Shown: positions 44,731-54,907, numbered from the stretch's first letter. The stretch is 64,000 nt of DNA from Microvirga puerhi (GCF_020089865.1 NZ_JAIRBM010000012.1:1-64000), one strand, 5' to 3'. Notes: a model not told the origin generated them from the letters alone. Numbers and translations are program-made.

Positions 44731-46941
44731 ATGAAGAAGGGTCTTTTCGTAGCCTTCTGGGCTGTAGCGGCTACTTTGATCCTCTTGCTGGTTGCCCTTC
44801 CCATCAATCTTCAGACGCATCTCATCGCAGGACTTGTTGTCGTTGCCTGCATGATCGTCCTGAAATTCTTTCGTTTGCAAGGAATCTGGCGGCTGATCGC
44901 CCTGGCTCTCGGGACAGCGATCGTACTGCGCTATGTCTTCTGGCGAACCACGAGCACCCTGCCGCCCATCACCGACCTGGTCAATTACATCCCGGCCATC
45001 CTGCTCTACGTGGCCGAGATGTACTCGGTCCTGATGCTCTTTCTCAGTCTCTTCGTCGTGTCGAGCCCTCTGCCCTCGCGCCGCCCTCCCAAGATCGGCG
45101 AGGCAGAACTGCCGTCCGTCGACGTCTTCGTGCCTTCGTACAATGAAAGCGCGAGCCTCCTTGCATCGACCCTCGCCGCCGCAAAGGCCATGAACTATCC
45201 GGCCGATAAGCTGACGGTCTGGCTTCTCGATGACGGTGGCACCGACCAGAAATGCCAGTCTACCGACAAGCTGCAGGCTGAGGAGGCGAAGGCGCGGCGC
45301 GCTGAGCTCCAGGCGCTTTGCGCAGCCCTCGACGTAACGTACCTTACCCGTGCAAAGAACCTGCACGCCAAAGCCGGCAACCTCAACAATGGGCTCGAAC
45401 ATTCGACGGGGGATCTCGTCGCGGTCTTCGATGCGGACCATGCTCCCGCGCGCAGCTTTCTTGAGGAAACGGTCGGCTATTTCAGCACCGAGAAGAATCT
45501 CTTTCTCGTGCAGACGCCACACTTCTTCATCAACCCCGACCCTCTTGAGCGCAACCTCGGAACCTTCGACACGATGCCCTCCGAGAACGAGATGTTCTAC
45601 GGCATCATCCAGCGCGGGCTCGATCGTTGGAACGCAGCATTCTTTTGTGGATCCGCCGCCCTGCTGCGACGGGAGGCGTTGCAGGAGACGAACGGTTTCA
45701 GCGGTATCAGCATCACCGAGGATTGCGAAACCGCGCTTGAGCTGCATTCCCGCGGCTGGAAGAGCATCTACGTCGACAAGCCCCTGATCGCCGGCTTGCA
45801 GCCGGACACATTCGCGAGCTTCATCGGTCAGCGGTCACGCTGGGCACAAGGCATGATGCAGATCATGCGCTATCGCTTCCCACCGCTGAAGCGCGGCCTC
45901 ACCCTGGCCCAGCGCCTGTGCTACATGTCGAGCACGCTGTTCTGGTTCTTCCCGTTCACGCGTTTCTGCTTTCTGATCTCTCCGCTCTGCTATCTGTTTT
46001 TTTCGCTCGAGATCTTCACCGCGTCGGGAGGCGAGTTCCTCGCCTACACATCGACCTACATGATGGTGAACTTCATGATGCAGAACTATCTCTACGGCCG
46101 CTATCGTTGGCCGTGGATCTCGGATCTGTACGAGTTCATCCAGACGGTCTATTTGCTGCCCGCGATCCTCTCGGTCATCGCGAACCCCAGCAAGCCCACC
46201 TTCAAAGTCACGGCCAAGAACGAGGCCATGAACCTGAGCCGGGTCTCGGAACTCGGCGCCCCGTTCTACATCATCTTCGGCCTGCTCTTACTCGGTGTCA
46301 TCGCCACGGCCGTGCGTGTCTGGGCCGAACCTTACAAGGCTGACGTCACGCTCGTGACGGGCGCCTGGAACTTTCTCAATCTGATCATTGCGGGCTGCGC
46401 CCTCGGCGTCGTATCGGAGCGCGGTACGCGTCGGCAGAGCCACCGTGTGCGGACTATGCGGCAGGGCCGTTTCATCATGGGTGACAAGGTTGTCGACGCC
46501 GTGATTCTGGATGTTTCGGTCGGCGGAGCAAATCTCCGTCTGACTCAGTCCGCCCTTCCCGGACTCAAGAAAGGCGCCCTCGGCACCCTCGAGTTCTCGC
46601 CCTATTCCAAGCTCCCCATCAATCAACTGCCGATGGAAGTGCGGAAGATGAGCATGGATGAAAAAGGCGTCCTGATGGGCTGCCGCTTCCTGACCGACAC
46701 GCCCGAGCATTACAGGCTGATTGCCGATCTGGTCTTCGCCAATGCGGATCAGTGGAGCGAGTTCCAGAAGCGGCGCCATCAGGATATCGGAATCCTGCGG
46801 GGTACGCTCTGGTTCTTCAGTGTCGCTGTCTACCAGACCGGACGCGGATTGGCATACCTTCTTGGCCTTCACAAATTCGGCGCCCCGGCACCGGTATCGC
46901 CCAGCACGGCGGCCGGCGAGTCGGCTCCCCTAGCGAAATAG
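44731..46941 (+). CDS. bcsA: Cellulose synthase catalytic subunit with PilZ domain
   Basis: Processive UDP-glucose glycosyltransferase (GT2), inner membrane, 736 residues. About eight helices surround a cytoplasmic domain with the conserved series: Asp pair LLDDG (167-169), DAD (234-236), FFCGSAA (305-311), TED (329-331) and QRSRW (367-371), which binds the growing chain and gates the site. The C-terminal PilZ domain shows the c-di-GMP residues RQSHR (568-572) and DVSVGG (594-599), so the enzyme should be activated by cyclic di-GMP. BcsB begins eight bases downstream. Confidence 0.97.
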   Translation: MKKGLFVAFWAVAATLILLLVALPINLQTHLIAGLVVVACMIVLKFFRLQGIWRLIALALGTAIVLRYVFWRTTSTLPPITDLVNYIPAILLYVAEMYSVLMLFLSLFVVSSPLPSRRPPKIGEAELPSVDVFVPSYNESASLLASTLAAAKAMNYPADKLTVWLLDDGGTDQKCQSTDKLQAEEAKARRAELQALCAALDVTYLTRAKNLHAKAGNLNNGLEHSTGDLVAVFDADHAPARSFLEETVGYFSTEKNLFLVQTPHFFINPDPLERNLGTFDTMPSENEMFYGIIQRGLDRWNAAFFCGSAALLRREALQETNGFSGISITEDCETALELHSRGWKSIYVDKPLIAGLQPDTFASFIGQRSRWAQGMMQIMRYRFPPLKRGLTLAQRLCYMSSTLFWFFPFTRFCFLISPLCYLFFSLEIFTASGGEFLAYTSTYMMVNFMMQNYLYGRYRWPWISDLYEFIQTVYLLPAILSVIANPSKPTFKVTAKNEAMNLSRVSELGAPFYIIFGLLLLGVIATAVRVWAEPYKADVTLVTGAWNFLNLIIAGCALGVVSERGTRRQSHRVRTMRQGRFIMGDKVVDAVILDVSVGGANLRLTQSALPGLKKGALGTLEFSPYSKLPINQLPMEVRKMSMDEKGVLMGCRFLTDTPEHYRLIADLVFANADQWSEFQKRRHQDIGILRGTLWFFSVAVYQTGRGLAYLLGLHKFGAPAPVSPSTAAGESAPLAK

Positions 46942-46949
46942 AGGCTGAG

Positions 46950-49592
46950 TTGCGCGCGCTTCCTCTTACTCTGCTCCTTGGGCTCAGCGTCTTCGTCGCG
47001 GATTCCGCGTCGGCTCAGACAGCTCCCTTCAGCATGACGCCGGAAAAGCCGGGCTCGACATCCCCGTCTAATCCCAGCAATAGTCCTCAACGAGGCGGGG
47101 GAGTACAAACCACCTCGCCACCTGTTTCTCCTTCTCCTGTGCCCTTCGACATGGGGACGCAGCCGATGGGACCGGCCACTCCTTCGGTGGCGCGCCCTAT
47201 CCCGTCTGGACCGGCGTCCGGTCCTGCGCCCTCAGCCCCCTTCAACATGGCACCGCAAGCGACACGGCCAGCAGCGCCAAATGTCGCTCCCGTCCCTTCT
47301 GTCGGCACAAACGGCCCTGCCCGCGGTACGGACCCTCGGGCGCAGAGCGCAGCGGCAGCGACATTGCGCGGAACAGCCCGGCCTCTTCTGCCGTTTGAGA
47401 CGATCCGATTCGAGGGAGAGACCGACGCGCGGAGCTGGGCATTCTTCCTGACCCAGGACGAGGCTGCGAGTGGATCGAGCCTATCGGTGGGATATCAGAA
47501 CGCCGTCGTCGTCATGCCCGAGGCGTCCAACCTCAGGGTCGTGATCAATGGCGAAACGGTGACCGAAATCCCGATCGTTTCATCACAAGGGGTCAAGCGG
47601 GTCGTCGTTCCCGTCCGTGCCGGCCTTCTGAGGACCGGACAAAACATCATCCACATGGAGGCGATACAGAGGCACCGCACGGATTGTACGGTCAAAGCGA
47701 CATACGAGCTTTGGACGGAAGTCGATGCGGCCTCGACAAGTCTCATGTTCACTGAAGGCGCGCCACGCACGCTCCGCAGCTTGGAAGATCTCCCTGCCAT
47801 CGGATTCGACAATGCCGGCGTCACGACCATCCGTGTCGTCGCTCCGCGCATCTACCGCCCGGAGATTCGCGACCGCCTGCTCCGCCTGGTGCAGCTCGTT
47901 GCCCTGCGGGGTCGCTATGCGCATCCGGTCATCCAAGTACTGGAGACGGATCCCGGCCCCTCCCCAGTCGGAACGCTGAAGGTGGTCATGGGGATCGCCA
48001 GTGAATTGCGCGGCTTCACGCCGGCAGTTCCGGATGCGGCCTCGATCCAGCCGCTCGCCCTGATGATGCAGGATCCCGGCTCGACTGCACCTTATCTTCT
48101 TGTATCGGGACCGACCTGGAACGATCTCGACAATGCGATCAACATCGTCGGCGGCCAAGGCCTCAACGGCGCGGCAAGCCGCGGGACGGTCGACACGGCT
48201 TCATGGCTATGGCCCGAGACGCCGACAGTTCTCGGCGGACGCGCAATCCGCTTTTCCGATCTCGGAATTCCGACACAGGAATTTTCGGGTCGGCGCCTTC
48301 GGGCTCGCTTCGCGATCAATCTCCCCTCCGACTTCTACGCGACCGACTATGGGGAAGCGACCCTTTATCTCGACGCTGCCCATACCTCCGCAGTCCAGCC
48401 GGGAAGCCACGTCGACATCTATGTGAACGACCGGATCAGCGCGACGATGACGATCACGTCGCGTGGCAACATCTTCCGGCGCCATCCCATCCGCATCCCG
48501 ATGCGGAACTTCAAGCCCGGCATCAATCACATCTCTTTCGAGACGATTCTCCTCACTGCCGCAGACGATCGCTGCGTTCCGGGCGAGACGCTGTCGGACA
48601 CGAGCCGTTTCGCGCTGTTCGACACGACATCCTTCTATATTCCAACTTATGGACGCATCGGCCGGACGCCCGATCTTTCGACCTTAAGCACCGGCAGCTT
48701 TCCATATGGCGATGCGCCGGTTGCCGTTGTTCTCTCGCGACAGGATGCGCCAAACTATTCAGCCGCCGGGACCTTGCTCGCGCGAATGGCGCGCGATGGG
48801 AATGCGCCCGTCCGAGGCTATTTCGTCAATGCCGCGAGCGCCGCGGACATCTCCGTGCTCCATGTCGGTGCTGTCGATCAACTGCCCTCAGGCCTCCTCG
48901 GGCGAGTCAACCTCTCGGACAATCTGCGCTCTGTTTGGCAATCGAGTCCCTCTCCCAATTGGTCCTACCCGGCGGGATCACGCTCCGAAACCACGGCGAG
49001 GCCATCGACGAAGGCGCCCACCGCCATGCCGATCGGGCGGGCTGCCGCCGAGACGGCGGAGCAACCGTCGACGGACGAGATTCGCCGCCGCTGGTCGGAG
49101 ACGCTGCAAAAGCGCGGCGTTCTGCAGCAAAGCCTCGAATCCTTTACGACCTGGATAGAGAACACTTTCAATCTCTCCGTTGCGAAACTCACCTACGAAG
49201 ACAAGAAGGACCGGCCCTACGAGCCTCCGCAGCGCTCCTCGCTCCTTCTGGCACAGAGTTTGTCCGAAGGCTCTGGCACACGCACCCTGGTGACGGCGCG
49301 GACGGAGGAGGCACTTGCGGAGGAAATGGCCCGCCTGACGGCGCCCATGATCTGGTCGCAGATGTCAGGTCGGGCCGCTTCCCTCGATTCCATCGAGAAC
49401 AAGCTCGAGATCGAGCCCGTCGACAGCTTCACCTTCGTTCAGACTCAGCCTCTCTCGTTCACCAACGTCCGGCTCGTGGCCGCCAACTGGATGTCGATCA
49501 ACATCCTGCAATATGCCGTTCTTCTTGTTGCCTGCTGCATACTTCTCGGGATCTCGACCTATCTGTTGCTAGGGCGATTGGGCCGCAACTGA
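46950..49592 (+). CDS. bcsB: Cellulose synthase regulatory/periplasmic subunit BcsB
   Basis: Periplasmic partner of BcsA, 880 residues. It starts at a TTG with GAGG five bases upstream and eight bases after the bcsA stop, giving the signal peptide RALPLTLLLGLSVFVADSASA; the frame upstream lies inside bcsA. A Pro/Ser/Ala-rich segment (residues 25-135) is unusually long. The BcsB core follows (LPFETIRFEGETDARSWAFF, then FARINLPSDFY-like ARFAINLPSDFYATDYGEA), and a C-terminal membrane anchor (ILQYAVLLVACCILLGISTYLLL) ends it. The carbohydrate-binding halves appear intact. Confidence 0.93.
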   Translation: MRALPLTLLLGLSVFVADSASAQTAPFSMTPEKPGSTSPSNPSNSPQRGGGVQTTSPPVSPSPVPFDMGTQPMGPATPSVARPIPSGPASGPAPSAPFNMAPQATRPAAPNVAPVPSVGTNGPARGTDPRAQSAAAATLRGTARPLLPFETIRFEGETDARSWAFFLTQDEAASGSSLSVGYQNAVVVMPEASNLRVVINGETVTEIPIVSSQGVKRVVVPVRAGLLRTGQNIIHMEAIQRHRTDCTVKATYELWTEVDAASTSLMFTEGAPRTLRSLEDLPAIGFDNAGVTTIRVVAPRIYRPEIRDRLLRLVQLVALRGRYAHPVIQVLETDPGPSPVGTLKVVMGIASELRGFTPAVPDAASIQPLALMMQDPGSTAPYLLVSGPTWNDLDNAINIVGGQGLNGAASRGTVDTASWLWPETPTVLGGRAIRFSDLGIPTQEFSGRRLRARFAINLPSDFYATDYGEATLYLDAAHTSAVQPGSHVDIYVNDRISATMTITSRGNIFRRHPIRIPMRNFKPGINHISFETILLTAADDRCVPGETLSDTSRFALFDTTSFYIPTYGRIGRTPDLSTLSTGSFPYGDAPVAVVLSRQDAPNYSAAGTLLARMARDGNAPVRGYFVNAASAADISVLHVGAVDQLPSGLLGRVNLSDNLRSVWQSSPSPNWSYPAGSRSETTARPSTKAPTAMPIGRAAAETAEQPSTDEIRRRWSETLQKRGVLQQSLESFTTWIENTFNLSVAKLTYEDKKDRPYEPPQRSSLLLAQSLSEGSGTRTLVTARTEEALAEEMARLTAPMIWSQMSGRAASLDSIENKLEIEPVDSFTFVQTQPLSFTNVRLVAANWMSINILQYAVLLVACCILLGISTYLLLGRLGRN

Positions 49593-49602
49593 TGAGGATG
49601 GC

Positions 49603-50688
49603 ATGAAGATCATTTCGAGATATCTGTCCCGTTCCGCGATCTTCATGCTGTTCATGGTTGGGTTGATGGCGCCGGCCGGGAGCGCGCCCTTGGAACAGCT
49701 CAAGATTACCGGTTTCGTTTCGGCAGCGGACTGGGAGGCTTATCGTACGCGCTTCATCGACGACAGCGGACGCGTGATCGACAACGCGAACGGCAATATC
49801 AGCCACAGCGAGGGACAGGGCTACGGTCTCCTGCTCGCTTTCGCGGCGAGCGACCGCCTGACATTCGAGAAGATCTGGACCTTCACCTACACCGAGTTTC
49901 TGATTCGCGACGACGGGCTCGCCGTCTGGAAATGGGATCCCAGCGCGACGCCCCATGTCACCGATCGCAACAATGCGACGGACGGAGACATCCTGATCGC
50001 CTACGCTCTGGCGAAAGCCGGGGTGGGCTGGCAGGATCAGCGTTACACACAGGCCGCTCAGAAGCTCGCGAAGGCCATCGGCAAGGCCGCCATCGTCAAG
50101 AATTCCGGGTTTCCCTTCCTGTTACCTGGTGTGAAGGGCTTCACGCAGACCGATCGCCCCGATGGCCCGGTCGTCAACCTTTCCTACTGGATTTTCGAAG
50201 CATTCCCGGTGCTTGCCACCTTGGCTCCAGAATATGATTGGAGCGCTGTATGGCGCGAAGGCATCGTGCTGCTTCAGCAGGCCACGGCAAGCCGGACCCA
50301 TCTCCCAGCCGACTGGATGTCCATCCGCAATCGTACGCAGCCACGCACGGCCGAGGGATTTGACCCTGAGTTTGGTTACAACTCGTTAAGGATACCTCTT
50401 TACTTGTTGAGGGCGGGGATGGCCGATATGGAGTGGCTGAAGACGCTCAAGCAGCGATGGATCACGGACCAGGAAGGCGTTGCCGTCGTCAATGTCGTGA
50501 CCGGGGAAATTCGGGAGCGTCTGACGGATCAGGGCTATATGGCTCTGCCTGCCGCGCTCGCGTGTGCGCTCGATGGAACCAAGGTTCCGGAGAGCCTGAA
50601 GGTGTTCGAGCCGCAATTCTATTATCCGGCCAGTCTCTATCTGCTGTCCCTGTCGTTGATCGGTGAAAAGTATCCGCAATGCCTTTGA
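49603..50688 (+). CDS. bcsZ: Periplasmic endoglucanase BcsZ (GH8 cellulase)
   Basis: Cellulase of glycoside hydrolase family 8, 361 residues, which trims stray glucan during cellulose synthesis. A signal peptide covers residues 1-28. The catalytic acid is Glu70 in ISHSEGQGYG and the second acidic residue lies in RNNATDGDILIAYAL. It is a standard member of bcs operons and lies ten bases after bcsB. Its stop overlaps the TPR-protein start by ten bases, so the two are translationally coupled. Confidence 0.95.
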   Translation: MKIISRYLSRSAIFMLFMVGLMAPAGSAPLEQLKITGFVSAADWEAYRTRFIDDSGRVIDNANGNISHSEGQGYGLLLAFAASDRLTFEKIWTFTYTEFLIRDDGLAVWKWDPSATPHVTDRNNATDGDILIAYALAKAGVGWQDQRYTQAAQKLAKAIGKAAIVKNSGFPFLLPGVKGFTQTDRPDGPVVNLSYWIFEAFPVLATLAPEYDWSAVWREGIVLLQQATASRTHLPADWMSIRNRTQPRTAEGFDPEFGYNSLRIPLYLLRAGMADMEWLKTLKQRWITDQEGVAVVNVVTGEIRERLTDQGYMALPAALACALDGTKVPESLKVFEPQFYYPASLYLLSLSLIGEKYPQCL

Positions 50689-52853
50689 CTCGCGGCATGA
50701 TGGCATTCTTGATTGTCGGCCTTGGCTTCGCGGCCTTGGCCCAGCAATCAGGCTCGCCTCCGTCGCCGAAATCAGATCAGACCGGCCCGTCGCCCTCACC
50801 CCCTCCGTCTCCCGCCCCGGCGCGCCCGCAGGTCGACGAATCGGCTCTGCGCTATTTCGCGTCCCAAGGAGACACGCGCCGGGTAGATGCGGAAATCGCC
50901 CGCCTGCGAGCACTCTATCCCGATTGGACGCCCCCGGCTGACCTCTCCCAGCTGGTCGGTGGCGGCGCTGGCGGCCCGGTCAGCGACCCGGAGGCCGATC
51001 GGCTCTGGGGCCTCTATACCGAGAATCGTTTCAGCGAAGCGAGAGCCGCTATCGCGGCCCGCCAGTCCGCCGATCCGCAATGGAAGCCACCACCGGATCT
51101 CGTTGCGGCTCTCGACGTGTCGGAAGCGCGCCGAAGGCTCGTGAATGCGTCCGACAACAATCAGTGGCGCACGGTCCTGTCGATTGCGACCGAGACCCCG
51201 GCGCTTCTCACCTGCGCGAACGTCGATTCCCTATGGCGTGTCGCCGAAGCCTTCGCCAAGACGAACCAAACGAACAGGGCACGGGACGTTTATACCTATC
51301 TGCTGACGAACTGCGCCAATCCTGCCGAGCGTCTCGGCACCCTTCAGAAAGCGCTGACGCTCCTCGACGGGCAGCAAGTGACGGATCTCCTGCGTTTCGA
51401 GCGAAAGGGAGGAGACAATCCGGACGATTTCAGCGCGATCAGGGATGAACTTGCGAGGAGACGCGTAGAAAAGGCCTCGACCGACGCCAAGCTGACCGTT
51501 TCGGCCGACGATCTTGCGGTCGTCGAGCGCTTAGCCGAGGGGGAAACGGAGCCCGGCAATGCCCTTCTGCTGGGCTACTACAACTATCACCGCAAGAATC
51601 CAGAAAAGGCGCTGACGTGGTTTAAGACGGCCCTGGATCGCAATGGCGGCCCCAAGGCCGCCGAAGGCTATGCGCTCGCATTGCGCGAGCTCAACCGCTT
51701 CGTGGATGCTGAGGCTTTCGCCTATGAATGGCGCGACAAGGCCCCCGAGAATATGCAGGTCTATCTCGATGTCGCTACGGCGCTGTTGAGCCAGGATCCA
51801 CCGCTCAAGCTCAGTCCAAACGTCGTTGCCCGCATCATCCCGGCGGTTACCAAAGCCCGTTTCGTTAATGGTGCACAGGCGCTCGGCTGGTACTCCTACA
51901 ACACGGACCAATTCCGGACGGCGCGCGAATGGTTCGAGGTCGCCCTCAGCTGGAAGGCCGATGACGAACCATCCGCTTATGGCATTGCTCTGGCCAGCCA
52001 GCGCTTGAATGATCGGTCGCGTTTCAATGCCATCACGGCTCAATGGCGATCGCGCTCTCAGCGCATCGCGGACCTTGCCGATGGCATCAGTCGCGATCGC
52101 GGGACCCCTGTGACAACGCAGCCGATACCGCAACCGAACCCGGTTCCTGCGGCTCCCGCCCGCCCTGCCCTGACCGCGACCGAGCCGCCGGCGGTCCCCG
52201 AGTCTTCTCCGGAGCGCTCACGGCGTGTCGAAGAATTCCGGGTCGCAGCTTATGATAGGGCTGTCCTCACCCAGGAGCGTCAGCTACAGGGCAGCCGACG
52301 GGTCGTGCGGAGCGGAGGCAGCGCGCGCCGCGCCTGCACGGCGACCCGCGATCCCAGCGGTCTTGCTCCCAATGCTGCCCTCACCCTTGGCTGGTGCCTG
52401 ATGGAATTGAACCGGCCCATGGAGGCGGTCGCCGCCTTCGATCAAGCAATGCGGCTCGGCAGCCCGACCGTTCGCGAGGAAGCGGCCTACGGCAAATCGC
52501 TGGCCTATCTCCGCAAGGATCTGACAGGAGAGGCCGCCGTTGCCGCTGCCCAGGCGCCACAGACGGCAACGCGCAGGACGGAGCTCAGCGCTGCCATCCT
52601 GGCACAGCGGGCTTTGGCTGCGTATCGGGATGGCCGCTGGGTCGATGTCATCCTGGCTCTCGGCGAGCGGGCGCGCATCGTTCCCGAGCAGAACGACCTC
52701 ATGCTTCTGCGAGGCTGGTCCTATTTCAAGCTCGGCCGTTTGAATGATGCGGAAAAGATCTTCACCGCCGTTCATCGCACCGGCTTCTCGGAAGAAGCGA
52801 GTGTCGGTCTCAACGCAATCAGGGAGATCACCGGCCAGCTTCATCAATACTGA
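50679..52853 (+). CDS. TPR-rich cellulose-operon protein without a BcsC porin domain
   Basis: 724-residue exported protein. Residues 1-22 form a signal peptide (MMAFLIVGLGFAALA), followed by a Pro/Ser linker and then tetratricopeptide-like helix pairs (GNALLLGYYNYHRKNPEKALTWF, EDAAYG-like EEAAYGKSLAYLRKDLTGEAA, LLRGWSYFKLGRLNDAEKIF). It takes the place of BcsC in the operon and shares its TPR region, but the C-terminal beta-barrel expected of BcsC is missing, as the protein ends straight after the last TPR. It probably scaffolds periplasmic cellulose transport, with an outer-membrane channel supplied by another gene. Named by context; the residues are poorly conserved. Confidence 0.75.
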   Translation: MPLTRGMMAFLIVGLGFAALAQQSGSPPSPKSDQTGPSPSPPPSPAPARPQVDESALRYFASQGDTRRVDAEIARLRALYPDWTPPADLSQLVGGGAGGPVSDPEADRLWGLYTENRFSEARAAIAARQSADPQWKPPPDLVAALDVSEARRRLVNASDNNQWRTVLSIATETPALLTCANVDSLWRVAEAFAKTNQTNRARDVYTYLLTNCANPAERLGTLQKALTLLDGQQVTDLLRFERKGGDNPDDFSAIRDELARRRVEKASTDAKLTVSADDLAVVERLAEGETEPGNALLLGYYNYHRKNPEKALTWFKTALDRNGGPKAAEGYALALRELNRFVDAEAFAYEWRDKAPENMQVYLDVATALLSQDPPLKLSPNVVARIIPAVTKARFVNGAQALGWYSYNTDQFRTAREWFEVALSWKADDEPSAYGIALASQRLNDRSRFNAITAQWRSRSQRIADLADGISRDRGTPVTTQPIPQPNPVPAAPARPALTATEPPAVPESSPERSRRVEEFRVAAYDRAVLTQERQLQGSRRVVRSGGSARRACTATRDPSGLAPNAALTLGWCLMELNRPMEAVAAFDQAMRLGSPTVREEAAYGKSLAYLRKDLTGEAAVAAAQAPQTATRRTELSAAILAQRALAAYRDGRWVDVILALGERARIVPEQNDLMLLRGWSYFKLGRLNDAEKIFTAVHRTGFSEEASVGLNAIREITGQLHQY

Positions 52854-52951
52854 GGGCGGTCCCAGATGCGCAGGGCTTTGCAGAAGGTCGAGTCCAGCCC
52901 ATATACGGGTTCCAGCTCTTGCTTTTCCCGTAGTTCCTCAAGTCCCAATTG

Positions 52952-53458
52952 ATGGCAGGCTTTCAGATCATCCTCTTTGACGTCAGCGGCACGGAATGTG
53001 CGTTGCGGCGAGATTCAGTGCGGGAACTCCTGCCTCTGCCCCGCCTCTGGCGTCCACCCAGCCTTCCTCGGCCCGTTGCCGGTTTCTTCAACCTGAGCGG
53101 AACGGCGGTTCCTGTCATCCAGCTGGATATCCTGTTCAGCTTGGATCGGCTCCAAGCCGATGCCGAGGATGGCCTCTATCACCATCTCATCCTGCTTGAT
53201 GGTCTTGCTCAGGATCAGCCGGTCGCCCTGCTGGTCGATCGGGTCCAGGATATCGTCGAGATTGACGCCTCCAAGCTCTGCCCGGTCCGGGACCAGGGCA
53301 GCTTGAATGGCTGCGTCGAAGCCGAGCTCGACTTTGGGCCCAGGCTTGTCCACCTGCTCTCCCCTTCCCGCATCTTGCTCGTCGAGGAGCAGCAGGCCCT
53401 TGCCGCGTTGAACCGCCAGGCTCAGGACCGCCTTGGCGCTTGGTCGGTTACGGCCTGA
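52952..53458 (+). CDS. cheW: CheW-like coupling protein (WspB position)
   Basis: A 168-residue CheW-domain protein that would link a chemoreceptor to the CheA kinase. CheW landmarks are FQIILFDVSGTECALRRDSVREL and the second beta-barrel half GFFNLSGTAVPVIQLD. It lies 98 bases after the cellulose TPR gene on the same strand; no terminator is visible between them. Its stop and the CheR start share one base (TGATG). Slightly longer than classical CheW, with a Gln/Ala tail. Confidence 0.88.
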   Translation: MAGFQIILFDVSGTECALRRDSVRELLPLPRLWRPPSLPRPVAGFFNLSGTAVPVIQLDILFSLDRLQADAEDGLYHHLILLDGLAQDQPVALLVDRVQDIVEIDASKLCPVRDQGSLNGCVEAELDFGPRLVHLLSPSRILLVEEQQALAALNRQAQDRLGAWSVTA

Positions 53459-54906
53459 TGGCCGAGAAATTCGCCTCTCGCTTCGAATTCGACGCAGACT
53501 TTTCCCGTCTCAAGGCGCTTGTCATCGAGCGGACTGGGCATTTCTATTATCAGGATAAGGACGATCTGCTTTGGGAGCGGGTTCGCAAGCGTTTGCACGC
53601 GACCGGCCATTCCGATACCGCCCGCTATCTAGAGCGCCTCAACGATCCCGTCGCCGGACCGGAGGAATGGGCCCGCCTCGAGGCGGACATTACAATCGGC
53701 GAGACCTTTTTCTTCCGCTATGCCGAGCAGTTCACGGCCCTGCGAGAAAGGATCCTGCCCGACATCATCGCACGCCGATCGGCGGATCGCCGCCTGCGTG
53801 TTTGGAGTGCCGGCTGCGCCACAGGTGCAGAGCCCTACTCGGTCGCCATTCTTCTCAAACAGCTCCTTGGTGATGAATTGGAAAGCTGGCGCATCAGCAT
53901 CGTCGGCACCGACATCAACGAGACGTTCCTGAAAACGGCCCGCCACGCTGTCTTCGGCCGCTGGGCCTTGCGCGCTCTCTCCGTCGAGGACAGATCTGCC
54001 TTCTTTGACCCCTTGGAAGGCAAGGACCAATGGCGGTTGAAAAAGGAATACCGCGCGCCGGTGCGCTTCGAGCGGCACAATCTGCTGACCCTCCTCGAAG
54101 GGACCTCGCCACTGCAATTTACTGAGTTCGACTTGGTCCTGTGCCGGAATGTCCTGATCTATTTTCATCCCGCTACGATGATCCGCATTGTCGAAGCGCT
54201 TGGAGAAACCCTGCGCCAGGAGGGCTGGCTGCTCCTAGGACATGCGGAACCCAACCCAGCCTTCGCCAGCTTCCTGCGCGTGATTAATCTGCCGGGGACT
54301 GTTGCCTATCGCCGCGCCTCTACGGAGGATACAGGACCTGCAGCACAAACCGAGGTTCCTCCGCAACGAATTCCGTTGCTGCTCCCCCCTCCGCAACGCA
54401 CGAGGGAGCGCCCTTTTCCGGAATCGCGCGCCAGAAAGCCTGTCTCACGCGCCCTTGCGCCAACTTCTCTGCCCGTTGTTCTCCCTCACGAGCCAGATTC
54501 CCTGCTAGCGGAAGTCCGGGCCCTGGCCGATGCAGGGCAATTCAGCGCAGCCGAAGATCTTTGCCGAAGAGCGCTTCTGGCTCAGCCGCTGAATGCGGTT
54601 CTCCATTACTACGAGGGCCTGATCTCCCACGCGATCGATAATCCCATCCGCGCCGAGAGGGCCTTTCGCCGAAGCATCTATCTCGATAAGAGCTTTGCCA
54701 TGGCTCATTACCATCTCGGACTTCTGCTTATCGCGAACGGGCGGCTCGGAGCTGGACGGCGCTCCCTCGCCAATGCGGCACGCATTGCAGCCGCCGTGCC
54801 GGCGAGCACCGTGCTCGACGAGGCCGACGGACTCACGGCAAAGGAGCTTCGGGGCCTCGTGCGCCTTCACCTCCAGGCCATAACTCCGGCCCTTCTGGAG
54901 CAGTGA
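53458..54906 (+). CDS. cheR: CheR methyltransferase with C-terminal TPR domain (WspC-like)
   Basis: Receptor methyltransferase using S-adenosylmethionine, 482 residues. The N-terminal CheR helical domain precedes the methyltransferase fold with VWSAGCATGAEPYS and LVLCRNVLIYFH. A Pro-rich linker leads to a C-terminal TPR region (residues about 365-460, AEDLCRRALLAQPLNAVLHYYEGL and AERAFRRSIYLDKSFAMAHYHLGLLLIANGR in part). CheR-TPR fusions are characteristic of Wsp-type alternative chemosensory systems (WspC). Two CheW genes flank it, as in wspB-wspC-wspD. Confidence 0.92.
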   Translation: MAEKFASRFEFDADFSRLKALVIERTGHFYYQDKDDLLWERVRKRLHATGHSDTARYLERLNDPVAGPEEWARLEADITIGETFFFRYAEQFTALRERILPDIIARRSADRRLRVWSAGCATGAEPYSVAILLKQLLGDELESWRISIVGTDINETFLKTARHAVFGRWALRALSVEDRSAFFDPLEGKDQWRLKKEYRAPVRFERHNLLTLLEGTSPLQFTEFDLVLCRNVLIYFHPATMIRIVEALGETLRQEGWLLLGHAEPNPAFASFLRVINLPGTVAYRRASTEDTGPAAQTEVPPQRIPLLLPPPQRTRERPFPESRARKPVSRALAPTSLPVVLPHEPDSLLAEVRALADAGQFSAAEDLCRRALLAQPLNAVLHYYEGLISHAIDNPIRAERAFRRSIYLDKSFAMAHYHLGLLLIANGRLGAGRRSLANAARIAAAVPASTVLDEADGLTAKELRGLVRLHLQAITPALLEQ

Positions 54907-54907
54907 C

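Noticed and set aside
48203-49606. Second plus-strand frame (467 codons) inside bcsB
   Set aside because: Overlaps bcsB in another frame; the bcsB translation has signal peptide, conserved core and membrane anchor, this one none.
52215-52380. Apparent composition change in the TPR protein that might be a compensated frameshift
   Set aside because: The alternative frames contain stops or lose the following repeat, and the in-frame Cys/Gly-Trp-Cys region leads smoothly into the next TPR, so the frame is probably right.
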